In this document: positions 18,119 through 27,107 of the stretch, piece after piece
Layout of the letters: the number at the start of each line of letters is the position of its first letter
Position numbering within the stretch: position 1 is the first letter of the stretch
Notes under the pieces: generated by a model
Seen by the model: the letters and a program-made list of their open reading frames with translations, nothing else
Database searches by the model: none
What the model was told of the DNA's origin: nothing
Made by a program: the position numbers and the translations under genes
Source: Gemmatimonadota bacterium
Lineage (GTDB): Bacteria > JAAXHH01
Length of the DNA: 64,000 nt
NCBI GenBank assembly: GCA_026705925.1
Contig: JAPOZT010000015.1
Span: 1-64,000, forward strand
Reading direction: 5' to 3'

Positions 18119-19387
18119 TCAGGTAACTCCCTTGATGACGGCGCTGTACTGCCGGAATGAACCGGACTGCACGACCTCGCGGAGCGCGTGAACGGCCGTG
18201 TGCAGTTCTTCGTAGGTCGTGTAAAGCGGAGCGATGCCCAGCCTGATGTTGTCGGGCATGCGGAAATCGGAAATCACCTGCCGTTCCTCCCGGATCGCCT
18301 GGTCGATGCGGTACCCCTCGGCATGGCCGAAGGAGACGTGCGACCCCCGGCGTGCGCCTTCCCGGGGCGAATTCAGCGTGAATCCCAGGGGCGCCAGTTC
18401 AGACGCCCAGAGGGCGACCAGGTACTCGGACTGGCTCAGCGACTTGGCGCGCGCGGGCTCCACGCCGGCTTCGAGCGCGAGATCCACGCCGGGTTCAATC
18501 ATGGCCAGGGAAAGGACGGACGGCGTGCCCGTCAAATAACGGTCGATGCCGGACGCCGGTTCGAACTCGGTATCGAAATAGAACTGCTTCCGGTGGCCGA
18601 ACCAGCCTGAAATCGGATTGTCCAGCCTGGCCTGCAGGTCTTCGCGGACGTAAAGGAACGCCGGAGCTCCCGGGCCGCCGTTCAGGTACTTGTACGTGGA
18701 ACCCACCGCCAGTTCGATGCCCAGGTCGTGGCATGCCATGGGTACGACGCCGGCGGAATGACTCAGGTCCCACAGGATCATCGCGTCCCGGCCGTGGGCG
18801 ATCTCGGTGATCCGCGCCATGTCGTAAATGTAACTGGACTTGTACATGACGTGGGAGAGGAGCACCAGGGCCGTATCGTCGTCGATGGCCCGGTCGAGGG
18901 CCTCCTCGGACACGGCAAAGCCATTGTCCACGGGGAGTACGACCAGTTCGTACGCGGGATCGAGCAGGTCCGCCACGGCCTTCAGGATATAGAGGTCGGA
19001 CGGGAAGTTCACGCTGTCGGTTACGATGCGGCGCCGTCCCGGTCGCTGCTTCAGTGCGCCGGCGATCAGCTTGAAGAGGTTAACCGACGTCGAGTCAGCG
19101 ATTATCACCTCGTCGGGCCGGGCGCCGATCAGGCCGGCCAGCTTGCCGCCGATACGCCTCGAAAGTCCCATCCATTCGTCGTTCCAGGCCCGTATGAGCC
19201 GGTTCCCCCACTGGTGCCGGATCAGCCGGTCCATCAGGGGGACGGCGTCCTTTGGAACCCGACCGAGGGAATTGCCGTCCAGGTATATCAGGCCGGGATC
19301 GTCGATCAGAAAGCGATCCCGGAACCCGCTCAGTTCATCGCGGCGGTCCAGTTTTCTCGCGTACTCGAGCGACGTGTCGAAATCCAA
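18119..19387 (-). CDS. kynU: Kynureninase
   Basis: 422 residues, PLP fold type I. The protein matches kynureninase in YLDGNSLGRVPKDA near the N-terminus, NFPSDLY, WDLSHSAGV and the PLP-Lys loop VGSTYKYLNGGPG. It hydrolyses kynurenine or 3-hydroxykynurenine to (hydroxy)anthranilate and alanine. The start is TTG with GGAGG seven bases upstream. No tryptophan dioxygenase or kynurenine formamidase is nearby, so the gene may serve kynurenine salvage rather than a full tryptophan pathway (inference). Confidence 0.92.
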   Translation of the reverse strand: MDFDTSLEYARKLDRRDELSGFRDRFLIDDPGLIYLDGNSLGRVPKDAVPLMDRLIRHQWGNRLIRAWNDEWMGLSRRIGGKLAGLIGARPDEVIIADSTSVNLFKLIAGALKQRPGRRRIVTDSVNFPSDLYILKAVADLLDPAYELVVLPVDNGFAVSEEALDRAIDDDTALVLLSHVMYKSSYIYDMARITEIAHGRDAMILWDLSHSAGVVPMACHDLGIELAVGSTYKYLNGGPGAPAFLYVREDLQARLDNPISGWFGHRKQFYFDTEFEPASGIDRYLTGTPSVLSLAMIEPGVDLALEAGVEPARAKSLSQSEYLVALWASELAPLGFTLNSPREGARRGSHVSFGHAEGYRIDQAIREERQVISDFRMPDNIRLGIAPLYTTYEELHTAVHALREVVQSGSFRQYSAVIKGVT

Positions 19388-19492
19388 GCACCTGCCTCCA
19401 CGGATCGTGGTGTCTCGGGGATGCGGCAGAATCGTCGGCGGAAAAGAAAAACCGGAATGTATACGGAGGGAGAGGCCGGGACAAGTGGAATG

Positions 19493-19601
19493 TCAGCGCC
19501 CGGTCGCGCGGTCCGTGCGCGGGCGTGCCCGCCCGGCCTGTGCTCAGCGCCCGGTCGCGCGGCCCGTGCTCATCGGCTGGCCCATGCTCATCGGCTGGCC
19601 C
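19493..19601. repeat. GC-rich repeats overlapping the 3' end of the SanA-like gene
   Basis: A 26 bp element (starting TCAGCGCCCGGTCGCGCGG) occurs at 19493-19518 and 19544-19569 with one mismatch. It is followed by an 18 bp unit TGCTCATCGGCTGGCCCA at 19567 and 19585 (last base differs). The 18 bp copies run into the last codons of the SanA-like gene, which thus gains a variable C-terminus. Confidence 0.75.
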
Positions 19602-20259
19602 GCGCGGCCCGCTCGTCCTGCTCCAGGGATCGCGGTTGGGTGCCGAAGATGTTCAGGTCGACAAAGGCCATCGCCCGGGCCAGCGTTTCGCGACTGCGCA
19701 CCAGCAGGGACTGGGTATACGGAGTGTCTTCGGCGCAGAATCCCGTCGCGGCGAGATCGACGGCATCCGCGAGGTAAAGCGCCCGTTCGCAGTGGAACTG
19801 CTGCGAAACGACGATGACGCGGTCGAGTCCGAACACCTTCTTCGCCCGGAAGACGGAGTCCAGGGTTCGCACGCCGGCGTAGTCGAGCATGATGAAATCT
19901 TCCGGTACGCCCAGTTCGACCAGGTCCCGCTGCATCGTCGTCGTCTCGTCATAATATCGTGTGGAAGCGTCCCCGCTGACGAGAATGGCCCGGACCCGGC
20001 CAGCGTGATACAACTCGGCGGCGGCCTCGATGCGCGCGCGGTAGTACTGGTTGACCTGCCCCTCGGCGTACTTGGAAGTACCCAGCAGGAGTCCCACCTG
20101 GCACTCGGGCGTTTCCTCGGCCAGGTAGTACAGACGGGCGGATGCGTTGCGGGCAATGGCGAAGTCGTTCAACAGGGCTGCGAAGAGACCGGTCATGGCA
20201 AGCGCCGTAAGTACCCGGGTCCATACCGGCAAATGGCGAAATGCAGGTTTGCTTCGCAT
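19588..20259 (-). CDS. SanA / YdcF-like (DUF218) envelope protein
   Basis: 223 residues: an N-terminal membrane anchor (about residues 13-32) and a DUF218 domain with LLLGTSKYAEGQVNQYY, ILVSGDAS and VVSQQFHCERALYLA, which closely fit the SanA subgroup. In enterobacteria SanA influences outer-membrane permeability at high temperature; the reaction is unknown. The extreme C-terminus (ARASR end) is encoded in the GC-rich repeat block. It is divergent from the tesA-like gene. Confidence 0.85.
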   Translation of the reverse strand: MRSKPAFRHLPVWTRVLTALAMTGLFAALLNDFAIARNASARLYYLAEETPECQVGLLLGTSKYAEGQVNQYYRARIEAAAELYHAGRVRAILVSGDASTRYYDETTTMQRDLVELGVPEDFIMLDYAGVRTLDSVFRAKKVFGLDRVIVVSQQFHCERALYLADAVDLAATGFCAEDTPYTQSLLVRSRETLARAMAFVDLNIFGTQPRSLEQDERAARASR

Positions 20260-20290
20260 TGAAATTGGCGATTTCTGGAGAAATGGATCT

Positions 20291-20318
20291 TTGAGGGAAG
20301 AAGGACGGGGGTTATACT
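20291..20318 (+). promoter_or_regulatory. Probable promoter of the tesA-like gene
   Basis: TTGAGG (20291-20296) and TATACT (20313-20318) are separated by 16 bp; transcription would begin near 20325, about 78 nt ahead of the GTG start. Confidence 0.45.
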
Positions 20319-20402
20319 GTCATACTACCGGGCGCGGTCCGTGTCGTCAAGCGGTAAACCCTGGTTTTTTGTATTCTCTATTGACGTCGGAGTGATTCCA
20401 TC

Positions 20403-21149
20403 GTGCTTAAACGAGTACCCACCTTGCTGCTCCCCGTGATCTTGCTGCTCCCCGTGATCTTGCTGCTCCCCGTCGCCGCGGCGGAACGCCGGTATGACAC
20501 TGCGGCGGAAAGCCGGTATGGCGCGGCGGAAGGCCGGTATGGCGCGGCAGAAGAAAACCGGCAGGACGCGTCGGGCGAAGGGGCGCCGATGACCGTGCTG
20601 TTCTATGGCAATAGCCTGACGGCGGGGTTCGGGGTCGATCCCGACAAGGCGTTTCCGCAGCGCGTGCAGTTAAAGATCGACGGGCTCGGCTGGCCGTTCA
20701 AGGTGATCAACGGCGGCGTAGGCGGAGAGACCACGGCGGGCGGCCTGAGCCGTATTGACTGGGTGCTGCAGAACCGTCCGGACGTGTTTATCCTCGAGCT
20801 CGGCGGGAACGACGGGCTACGGGGTGTCGACCCCAGCGTCACCCGCCGGAACCTGCGGGCCATCATCCGGCGTGTCCGGGAGCGGTATCCAGCGACGAAG
20901 ATCATACTCGCCGGCATGCAGGCGCCGCCCAATATGGGCCAGCGCTTTGTGACCGAGTTCAGGGAGATCTACCCGGAGCTGGCGCAATCGGAGCGTGTCT
21001 CGCTGATCCCCTTCATTCTCGAAGGTGTCGGAGGTATACCGGAGTTAAATCAGCCGGATGGCATCCATCCGACCGCGGAAGGGCACGCGATCATGGCCGA
21101 GCTGGTTTGGAAAGTGCTCGAGCCGGTTCTGAAGGAGCTATTGCCCTGA
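20403..21149 (+). CDS. tesA: GDSL/SGNH arylesterase, TesA-like
   Basis: 248 residues. A signal sequence contains LLPVIL repeated three times (18 bp units, 20423-20475), followed by an AAE-x-RYG linker repeated in 21 bp units (20478-20564). The SGNH hydrolase then shows block I GNSLTAG (nucleophile Ser), block III GGND and block V DGIHP, all typical of TesA (thioesterase I / lysophospholipase L1), which acts in the periplasm. The GTG start is preceded by GGAG eleven bases away. It sits convergent to ybbP-ybbA, the same gene association as tesA-ybbAP in enterobacteria. Confidence 0.9.
   Translation: MLKRVPTLLLPVILLLPVILLLPVAAAERRYDTAAESRYGAAEGRYGAAEENRQDASGEGAPMTVLFYGNSLTAGFGVDPDKAFPQRVQLKIDGLGWPFKVINGGVGGETTAGGLSRIDWVLQNRPDVFILELGGNDGLRGVDPSVTRRNLRAIIRRVRERYPATKIILAGMQAPPNMGQRFVTEFREIYPELAQSERVSLIPFILEGVGGIPELNQPDGIHPTAEGHAIMAELVWKVLEPVLKELLP
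20423..20564 (+). repeat. Coding 18-bp and 21-bp tandem repeats in tesA
   Basis: Three 18 bp units (CTTGCTGCTCCCCGTGAT type, 20423, 20441, 20459) extend the signal-peptide hydrophobic core. Then 21 bp units (20478, 20502, 20523, 20544, with one extra ACT codon after the first) encode the AAE-RYG linker. All are in frame. Confidence 0.8.
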
Positions 21150-21162
21150 TCCCGTGGATCGT

Positions 21163-23730
21163 CTAGATTTCCGCCCGAAGCACTTCCAGCGGGGACTGAC
21201 GGTAGATGCCGGCGCTGGCGGCCATGCCCACCAGGATGGTGATCAGCGCGATCCCGCCGACCACGGCCAACACGGGGATGTAGGCCGGCACGTAGGAGAT
21301 GTTGAAGACGAAGACGGCCAGGATCCACGTGGCGGCAAAAGCCAGGACAACTCCCGTCAATGCACCGATCGCGCCGAGGAACAGGTACTCGATCGTCATG
21401 ATCTTCAGTATCTGGTTCCGGGACCCGCCGAGGGTCTTCAGCAGCACGCTTTCCTGCATCCGCTGGTAACGGCTGTTGGTCACGACGCCCACCAGGACGA
21501 TGACGCCGGTGAATACGCTGAACAGCGCCATGAAACGGACGATGAGGGAGACCTTGCCGAGAATGTCGTTGAGGGTGTTCAGGATGAGGCTCAGGTCGAT
21601 CATGGACACATTGGGAAACCGGCTGACCGTTTCCCGCTGAAAGCTTGCCGAGACCTGCGGATCGTCGATCCGGGTCACGACCACGTGGAACTGGGGCGCC
21701 TCTTCCAGGACGCCTTCCGGGAAGACCACGAAGAAGTTGGGTTGCATCCGCTGCCAGTCTACCGCCCTCACGCTCCCCACGGTGGTACGCACAGGCACGC
21801 CCTGCACGTCGAACACGATCTCGTCGCCGATGCCCAGCCCCAGACGGCCGGCGATGCCTTTCTCCAAGGATACGAGCACGGAGTCCGTCCCGGCGTCGGC
21901 GCGGGGCTGCAAAGACCCTTCCAGGAGCGTTTCCGCGTCTTCCAGGTGGGCCCGGTAGGTCGAACGGTATTCCCGGCGCAACGGCCAGCGCGATACCCTT
22001 TCCGTCGTATCCGCCATCACCTCCGCGATCGTCCGCCCTTTCAGGCCTGCAATCCGCATGCTTACCACCGGCGTCTGCTGCATGACAGGCAGCTCATTGC
22101 GGCGCATCGATTCCAGGATATCCTCCCGCTGATCGGGTTGTATGTCGAAGAGCACCAGGTTCGACTGCCGGTCGCCGCCGACCTGGGTAATGTGCCCCAC
22201 GAGGGAGTACTGCAGGAGGTACAGCGTCGTGATCAGAAAAGCGCCCAGCCCGAGGGCGACGACCATGGTTACGGTCTGGTTGTCCGGTCGGAAGAGGTTG
22301 GCCAGGCCCTGCCGCCAGACGTAGGGCCACGTAGCCGGCACGATGCGCCGGGCCAGCGTGATCAGGCTCCGGGCGACCAGCGTCAGCAGCAGGAAGGCGC
22401 AGATCAGTCCCCCCGCGAATCCCACGCCCTGCAGCCATAACCGGGTCTGGCTGATGCCGAAGAGTACGACGCCGGCCACGAGCACAGCGATCAGCAGGAT
22501 GCGCCGTGGGTCCGTCTTGGCGCGCCGTGGCGTTTCGACGGAGGAGCGCAGTGTGAGCAGGGGAGAAATGTCCCGGATGGCGAGTAACGGCAGGAGGGCA
22601 AACAACAACGCCATGAGCAGCCCGAGACCCATGCCCTGGAGCAGAGGAAGCCAGGTAAACCCCACCACCAGTTCGAAGGGAACGAAGTCCTGGATCAGCA
22701 AGGGCAGTACACCGAGGACGAGATAGCCGGCGGCGGCGCCGATGGTGGAACCGATCACGCCGATGGCCACGGCCTGGATGACGTACACCGCGAAGGTATG
22801 CCGCCCCTCCGCGCCCAGGCAGCGCAGCACGGCAATAGTGCTCCGTTTTCGCCGTACGTAGGTGTGAATGGCGCTGGCGACGCCCACGCTTCCGAGGATC
22901 AGGGCGATGAACCCGCTCAGGTTGAGAAACCGGTAGAGATTGCCCAGGGACCGTTCCAGACCCGCCTGGCGGTCCCTCACGGTGTCCCAGTCCATCCCCC
23001 ACCTGGCCGCGGTGTCCGCGCCGTATGTTGCCGCGAGTTCGTCGGCATCCACACCGTCGTCGAACCGGAACAGGGCCCGGTAGGTGACGCGGCTGCCCGG
23101 CTGAATCAACCCTGTGGATTCGAGTTCCGACATGGGGATGTAGACCCGGGGGCCGATCGTGCTCATGGCCGCGGTTTCACCCGGTATGCTCACCAGGCGG
23201 CCGGAGATCTCGAGTGTGCGCACCCCGACGCGGATCGAGTCGCCTACCTCCACGCCGTGCTGGATCATCAGGTTGTCGTCCACGAGGGCCGTGCCGTCCG
23301 TCTTGAACGCTTGCGCGGCGGCGGGAGGTACCGTTTCCAGCACGCCGTAGTAGGGGAACGCGCCCTCGAGCGCCCGTACGTTCGACAGGCGTGAAGAGCC
23401 CGTCCGGGGGAAGGAGACCATGGAGACGAAACTGGACTGGCGCGACTGCTCGCCGCCCAGGTTCCGGAGAAAGACTTCGGCCGAATCCGAGAAGGCCGTC
23501 CGGGTGTTGATGTCGAGGTCGGCGCCGAGCAGGGCCTTGGCCTCCACGTCGATCGCGGACGCCATGCTGTCGCCCAGGGTACGGATTGAGACCAGGGCGG
23601 CGGTGCCCAGGATGATGGACGACATGTACAGGAGCAGGCGGCGCCGGTAGGTCCGGCTGTCCCGCCAGGCCATGCTGAGCAGCCAACCTGCCCGTACCGG
23701 CGTCTTATCAGATGCGGGAGGAACGCTCAT
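21163..23730 (-). CDS. ybbP: ABC transporter permease, FtsX/YbbP family
   Basis: 855 residues with an N-terminal helix (about 33-55), a large periplasmic region, three central helices (about 270-390), two further helices near 410-460, another near 480-505, a second periplasmic region and three C-terminal helices (about 730-845). This duplicated FtsX layout and length match YbbP. It pairs with the ATPase gene 3 bp upstream. Such ABC systems are mechanotransmission or lipid/lipoprotein-handling machines rather than classic importers. The tesA-ybbA-ybbP association is conserved in other bacteria, supporting a shared envelope-lipid role (inference). Confidence 0.9.
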   Translation of the reverse strand: MSVPPASDKTPVRAGWLLSMAWRDSRTYRRRLLLYMSSIILGTAALVSIRTLGDSMASAIDVEAKALLGADLDINTRTAFSDSAEVFLRNLGGEQSRQSSFVSMVSFPRTGSSRLSNVRALEGAFPYYGVLETVPPAAAQAFKTDGTALVDDNLMIQHGVEVGDSIRVGVRTLEISGRLVSIPGETAAMSTIGPRVYIPMSELESTGLIQPGSRVTYRALFRFDDGVDADELAATYGADTAARWGMDWDTVRDRQAGLERSLGNLYRFLNLSGFIALILGSVGVASAIHTYVRRKRSTIAVLRCLGAEGRHTFAVYVIQAVAIGVIGSTIGAAAGYLVLGVLPLLIQDFVPFELVVGFTWLPLLQGMGLGLLMALLFALLPLLAIRDISPLLTLRSSVETPRRAKTDPRRILLIAVLVAGVVLFGISQTRLWLQGVGFAGGLICAFLLLTLVARSLITLARRIVPATWPYVWRQGLANLFRPDNQTVTMVVALGLGAFLITTLYLLQYSLVGHITQVGGDRQSNLVLFDIQPDQREDILESMRRNELPVMQQTPVVSMRIAGLKGRTIAEVMADTTERVSRWPLRREYRSTYRAHLEDAETLLEGSLQPRADAGTDSVLVSLEKGIAGRLGLGIGDEIVFDVQGVPVRTTVGSVRAVDWQRMQPNFFVVFPEGVLEEAPQFHVVVTRIDDPQVSASFQRETVSRFPNVSMIDLSLILNTLNDILGKVSLIVRFMALFSVFTGVIVLVGVVTNSRYQRMQESVLLKTLGGSRNQILKIMTIEYLFLGAIGALTGVVLAFAATWILAVFVFNISYVPAYIPVLAVVGGIALITILVGMAASAGIYRQSPLEVLRAEI

Positions 23731-23733
23731 GAC

Positions 23734-24471
23734 TCAAGGATCGGGGGTAAGGGAAAGGGACGGCGCTTCCGGGATATCGGAATGCACAGGATGGTAGTCT
23801 TCGACCATGCGGCCCCCGCTCAACCGGACGATGCGGCGGGTCCTCCGCGCAAGGTCGAGGTTGTGGGTCACGGTGACCAGGGTCGTACCGGATTCCTCGT
23901 TCAATTCGAACAGCAGGCTTTCCACGGTAGCGGCCGTATCGGCGTCGAGATTGCCCGTGGGTTCGTCCACGAAGAGCAGCGCCGGACGGTTGATGAAGGC
24001 CCTGGCCATGGCGACCCGCTGCTGTTCGCCCCCGGACAGCTGCACCGGGTAGTGGGTGGTCCGGTCCGCCAGCCCCACTCGGTCCAGGAGTTCCTCCGCC
24101 CGGCGGTAGACCGCCTTTTCGCCGCGCAGTTCGGCCGGGACCATGACGTTCTCGAGGCTGGTAAGGGTCGGGATGAGCTGGAAATTCTGGAAGACGAAGC
24201 CCACGTGACGGTTGCGGACGCGGGCCCGTTCATCCTCATCGAGATCGTCCAGCACGATGCCGTTCAGCGAGACGGATCCCGTAGTGGCCCGGTCCAGGCC
24301 GGCGCAGAGGCCGAGCAGCGTCGTCTTCCCGCTGCCGGAGGGCCCGATGATCGCCAGGGAGTCGCCCGGCATCAGGTCGAAATCGATCTCCCGCAGCACG
24401 GTAAGCGTCCCGCCGCCGCTCGGGTAGGTTTTGCTCAGGTCCCGGACCGACAGGATAGGCTGTTCGCTCAT
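23734..24471 (-). CDS. ybbA: ABC transporter ATP-binding protein, YbbA/LolD type
   Basis: 245 residues. Walker A GPSGSGKTTLLG, Q-loop VFQNFQLIPT, signature LSGGEQQRVAMARA, Walker B LLFVDEPTGNLD and H-loop VTVTHN are all intact. The sequence type is that of MacB/LolD/YbbA ATPases. Its start overlaps the stop of the GDPD gene (ATGA), and it lies 3 bp before ybbP, so the three are co-transcribed. Confidence 0.93.
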   Translation of the reverse strand: MSEQPILSVRDLSKTYPSGGGTLTVLREIDFDLMPGDSLAIIGPSGSGKTTLLGLCAGLDRATTGSVSLNGIVLDDLDEDERARVRNRHVGFVFQNFQLIPTLTSLENVMVPAELRGEKAVYRRAEELLDRVGLADRTTHYPVQLSGGEQQRVAMARAFINRPALLFVDEPTGNLDADTAATVESLLFELNEESGTTLVTVTHNLDLARRTRRIVRLSGGRMVEDYHPVHSDIPEAPSLSLTPDP

Positions 24472-25412
24472 GGTGACGGTGCTTCTCCTTCCCCGTTTTC
24501 CGGTTCCCGCAATTCCGGGTACCGGTCCAGTACCTGCAGGAGACGATCGGGATAGTCCGTAATGATGCCGTCTACGCCGTGATCGACATGGCGTTTCATT
24601 TCCGCTTCCTCGTTGATCGTCCAGACATACACGTCCATGTTGTGCCGGTGGGCGCCCGATACGAACCGGGAGCTTACCAGGGTCCTATTTTGAAAACTTG
24701 GCGGCACTTGCATCGTCTCACCCCCGGGCACGAAGGCGAACCCGAGTCTCAGGGAGTTCAGCACCCAGAAGCCGAGTACCTCGCCGGCCGTGGACGATGT
24801 CGCGATACCCGGGTTGTTGTCCCGGATGTATTTGACGCTCTCGGACTGAAAGGAAGCGATGACCTTCCGTTCCGGGTACGAACACTGCGCGATTGCCTCG
24901 GAAAAACGGACCCGGGCGGCATCTGAGACGTCCTTCAGCTCGATGATCATCCGGTTATCGGGGAGTGCGTTCAGTACCTCTTCCAGCGTCGGTACCCGCA
25001 AACCCATGCCCCGGAACGGAAAGCTCGCGCCGTCGTCCGCGGTCCATCGGTAGCCCGCGTCCAGTTCCTGCAGTGCGGCCCAGGTCATCTCGTCGACCCG
25101 GCCCACGCCTTCGGTCGTACGGTCGACCGTGGCGTCGTGGATGACCACCAGTTCACCGTCGCTGGTGGCGTGCACGTCGAATTCCAGTGCGTCCGCACCG
25201 ATTCTGACCGCGTTCTGAAAGGCGAACAGGGTGTTTTCCGGCCACAGTCCCGCGCCGCCGCGGTGGGCGATGGCCAGAAACTGGTCGGTATCCGTGAATG
25301 TATGCTCGGGCATGGGGCGGGATATAATCGAAGTGTATGCCAGGACCGCGACAATTATGACCACGGCTGCAACGGCCAGCCGAAGGAACCATTTCCAGAT
25401 GAATCGAAGCAT
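24468..25412 (-). CDS. Glycerophosphodiester phosphodiesterase
   Basis: 314 residues. One N-terminal membrane helix (about 8-28) anchors a GDPD TIM barrel. Catalytic residues are seen in AIAHRGGAGLWPENT (His, Arg, Glu), LEFDVHATSDG (Glu-x-Asp) and VIHDATVDRTT (His), with IIELKD as the next strand. It hydrolyses glycerophosphodiesters to glycerol-3-phosphate and an alcohol, probably on the periplasmic face. It overlaps ybbA by four bases, again pointing to envelope lipid metabolism. Confidence 0.92.
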   Translation of the reverse strand: MLRFIWKWFLRLAVAAVVIIVAVLAYTSIISRPMPEHTFTDTDQFLAIAHRGGAGLWPENTLFAFQNAVRIGADALEFDVHATSDGELVVIHDATVDRTTEGVGRVDEMTWAALQELDAGYRWTADDGASFPFRGMGLRVPTLEEVLNALPDNRMIIELKDVSDAARVRFSEAIAQCSYPERKVIASFQSESVKYIRDNNPGIATSSTAGEVLGFWVLNSLRLGFAFVPGGETMQVPPSFQNRTLVSSRFVSGAHRHNMDVYVWTINEEAEMKRHVDHGVDGIITDYPDRLLQVLDRYPELREPENGEGEAPSP

Positions 25413-25431
25413 TCAGCCGCCGCGGTTGGAG

Positions 25432-25857
25432 TTACAGGGGCCAGTCCCGAAGTATGCGTTCCACTTCTTCGGCGTGATGGCTCTCGTCCCGGATCATGTC
25501 TTCCAGCTGGACCATGAGGCCGTAATCGCCGTATTCCTCGGCCTCGGACCGGCGTTGGACATACCGCCGGACGATGGTGCGTTCGTCCTCAAGCATGGTC
25601 TCAAGGTTCTCGCGGTTCGAATCGCTCACCTTGACCGGACGGGGAACGGTCGTGGGCTCGCCGCCCAGCACCACGATCTTGTCGGCCAGGTATTGCGCAT
25701 GAAGTTGCTCATCGGCAACCTCGTCCTGAAAGAACTTGGCCAGTTCGGGCCGATAGGGACCGCTGGCCTTGGCCGCGTAGACGGTAAACTGGATGATCGC
25801 GCCGAGTTCGGCGGCCAGGTCTCCGTTCAGGTTATCGATCAGGGTCTGCTTGTCCAT
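25432..25857 (-). CDS. Ferritin-like / bacterioferritin-type protein
   Basis: 141 residues, four-helix ferritin-like fold. Diiron-type ligands appear as the N-terminal helix Glu (DLAAELGAI), DEVADEQLHAQYL (E..E..H), LEDERTIVRRYV and RDESHHAEEV. It could store iron or be a related diiron protein. The start was set at the ATG with AAGGAGAGG directly upstream; ten residues of a longer frame lack any ribosome site. Confidence 0.85.
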   Translation of the reverse strand: MDKQTLIDNLNGDLAAELGAIIQFTVYAAKASGPYRPELAKFFQDEVADEQLHAQYLADKIVVLGGEPTTVPRPVKVSDSNRENLETMLEDERTIVRRYVQRRSEAEEYGDYGLMVQLEDMIRDESHHAEEVERILRDWPL

Positions 25858-25924
25858 GGTTCCTCTCCTTTTACTCGCTGTCCTCATTTGACAAACGAAA
25901 ACGTCCTATCCTTCGGTTGTTTTC

Positions 25925-25953
25925 ATGATACGTATCGCCGCCGGAATAAACAA
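25925..25953 (-). promoter_or_regulatory. Probable promoter of the ferritin-like gene
   Basis: On the minus strand TTGTTT (25953-25948) and TATCAT (25930-25925) are separated by 17 bp, about 70 bp before the start codon at 25857. Confidence 0.45.
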
Positions 25954-26070
25954 CGCGTTAGTTTCTCATATAGTGTGCCGTGGCCCGCAAATCAGCGAGC
26001 CGGGACGGGTTAATCAGCGTTCCGCGCCCGGCAAACGTCCTGGTTCGATCCGCCGTCGGACCACCTCCCA

Positions 26071-27090
26071 TCAGGCCATTTCGAGTACGGCCTTGACAAC
26101 CCCGCTCTCCGGGTCGAGCCACGAGGGGAAATCCATCAGCATGCCTTCCGGATCGGCCCTGTGCGTAATCCAGGGCGAGGTGTCGATCCGTCCTGCTTCG
26201 ATATGCCCGATGACCCGCTGCAGGTCGACCGTTCGGGCGTTCCGGCTGCCGAGCAGGGTCATCTCCCTCCGGTGGAAAGCGGGTCCGTCGAAGGAGATGC
26301 GCGAGCCGGTGATGCCGACGTAGATCAGGCGACCGCCGTTGGAGACGTAGTCGTGGGCCTGCGTCATGGACCCGGCGTGGCCGGTGGCGTCGAAGACGGC
26401 CGTCGGGAGTTCGCCGCCCAGGAGTGCGTGCAGCTTTGACGGCACGTCCGCGGTGTCGGAGATAACCTCGAAGAGGTCGTAGCGACGCTTGCAGAATTCA
26501 ATGCGCCGCGCGCTGATCTCCAGCAGGATTACGCGCGCTCCGGCCAGGAGGGCGAAGGTCAGCACGGATAATCCGATGGGGCCGGCGCCGATGAGCAGGA
26601 CCGTCTCGCCCCTTTCGATCGCGGCGCGGTCCACGGCGTGGGCGCCGATGCCCAGGGTTTCCACCAGGGCCAGCTGTTCGAGTGACATGACATCGGAACG
26701 CAGCAGCTTTTCGGCCGGGAGCACCAGGACGTCCCGCATGCCGCCGTCCACGTGCACGCCCAGGACGTCGAGATTCGAGCAGCAGTTCGTCTTGCCCATG
26801 CGGCAGGGCACGCAGTCCCCGCAGTCCATGTAGGGCACGACGGCGCACAGGTCGCCTGGATGGATGTGCGTCACTTCCCTGCCGGCCGCGATGACCTCCA
26901 CCCCCAGTTCGTGCCCGAGGATGCGGGGGTAGTCGAAGAAGGGCTGCGTACCCTCGAAGGCGTGCAGGTCCGTGCCGCAGATCCCAACCCGGCGAATGCG
27001 AACCAGTACCTCTCCGGGCCCCGGAGGCGTGGGCTCGGGGGTATTCTCCAAGACGAAACGGCCGGGTTTTTCGAGAACGACAGTGGGCAT
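26071..27090 (-). CDS. Zinc-binding alcohol/polyol dehydrogenase
   Basis: 339 residues, classic zinc MDR. Catalytic zinc ligands lie in GICGTDLHAFEG and GHELG; the structural-zinc cluster is CGDCVPCRMGKTNCC. The Rossmann motif is GAGPIGLSVL. Sorbitol/threonine-dehydrogenase-like enzymes have this arrangement. It lies 17 bp after a UxaB-like reductase gene, so the pair may act in hexuronate or polyol breakdown (inference). Confidence 0.9.
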   Translation of the reverse strand: MPTVVLEKPGRFVLENTPEPTPPGPGEVLVRIRRVGICGTDLHAFEGTQPFFDYPRILGHELGVEVIAAGREVTHIHPGDLCAVVPYMDCGDCVPCRMGKTNCCSNLDVLGVHVDGGMRDVLVLPAEKLLRSDVMSLEQLALVETLGIGAHAVDRAAIERGETVLLIGAGPIGLSVLTFALLAGARVILLEISARRIEFCKRRYDLFEVISDTADVPSKLHALLGGELPTAVFDATGHAGSMTQAHDYVSNGGRLIYVGITGSRISFDGPAFHRREMTLLGSRNARTVDLQRVIGHIEAGRIDTSPWITHRADPEGMLMDFPSWLDPESGVVKAVLEMA

Positions 27091-27107
27091 GCGGGTAGGA
27101 CTCGCTT

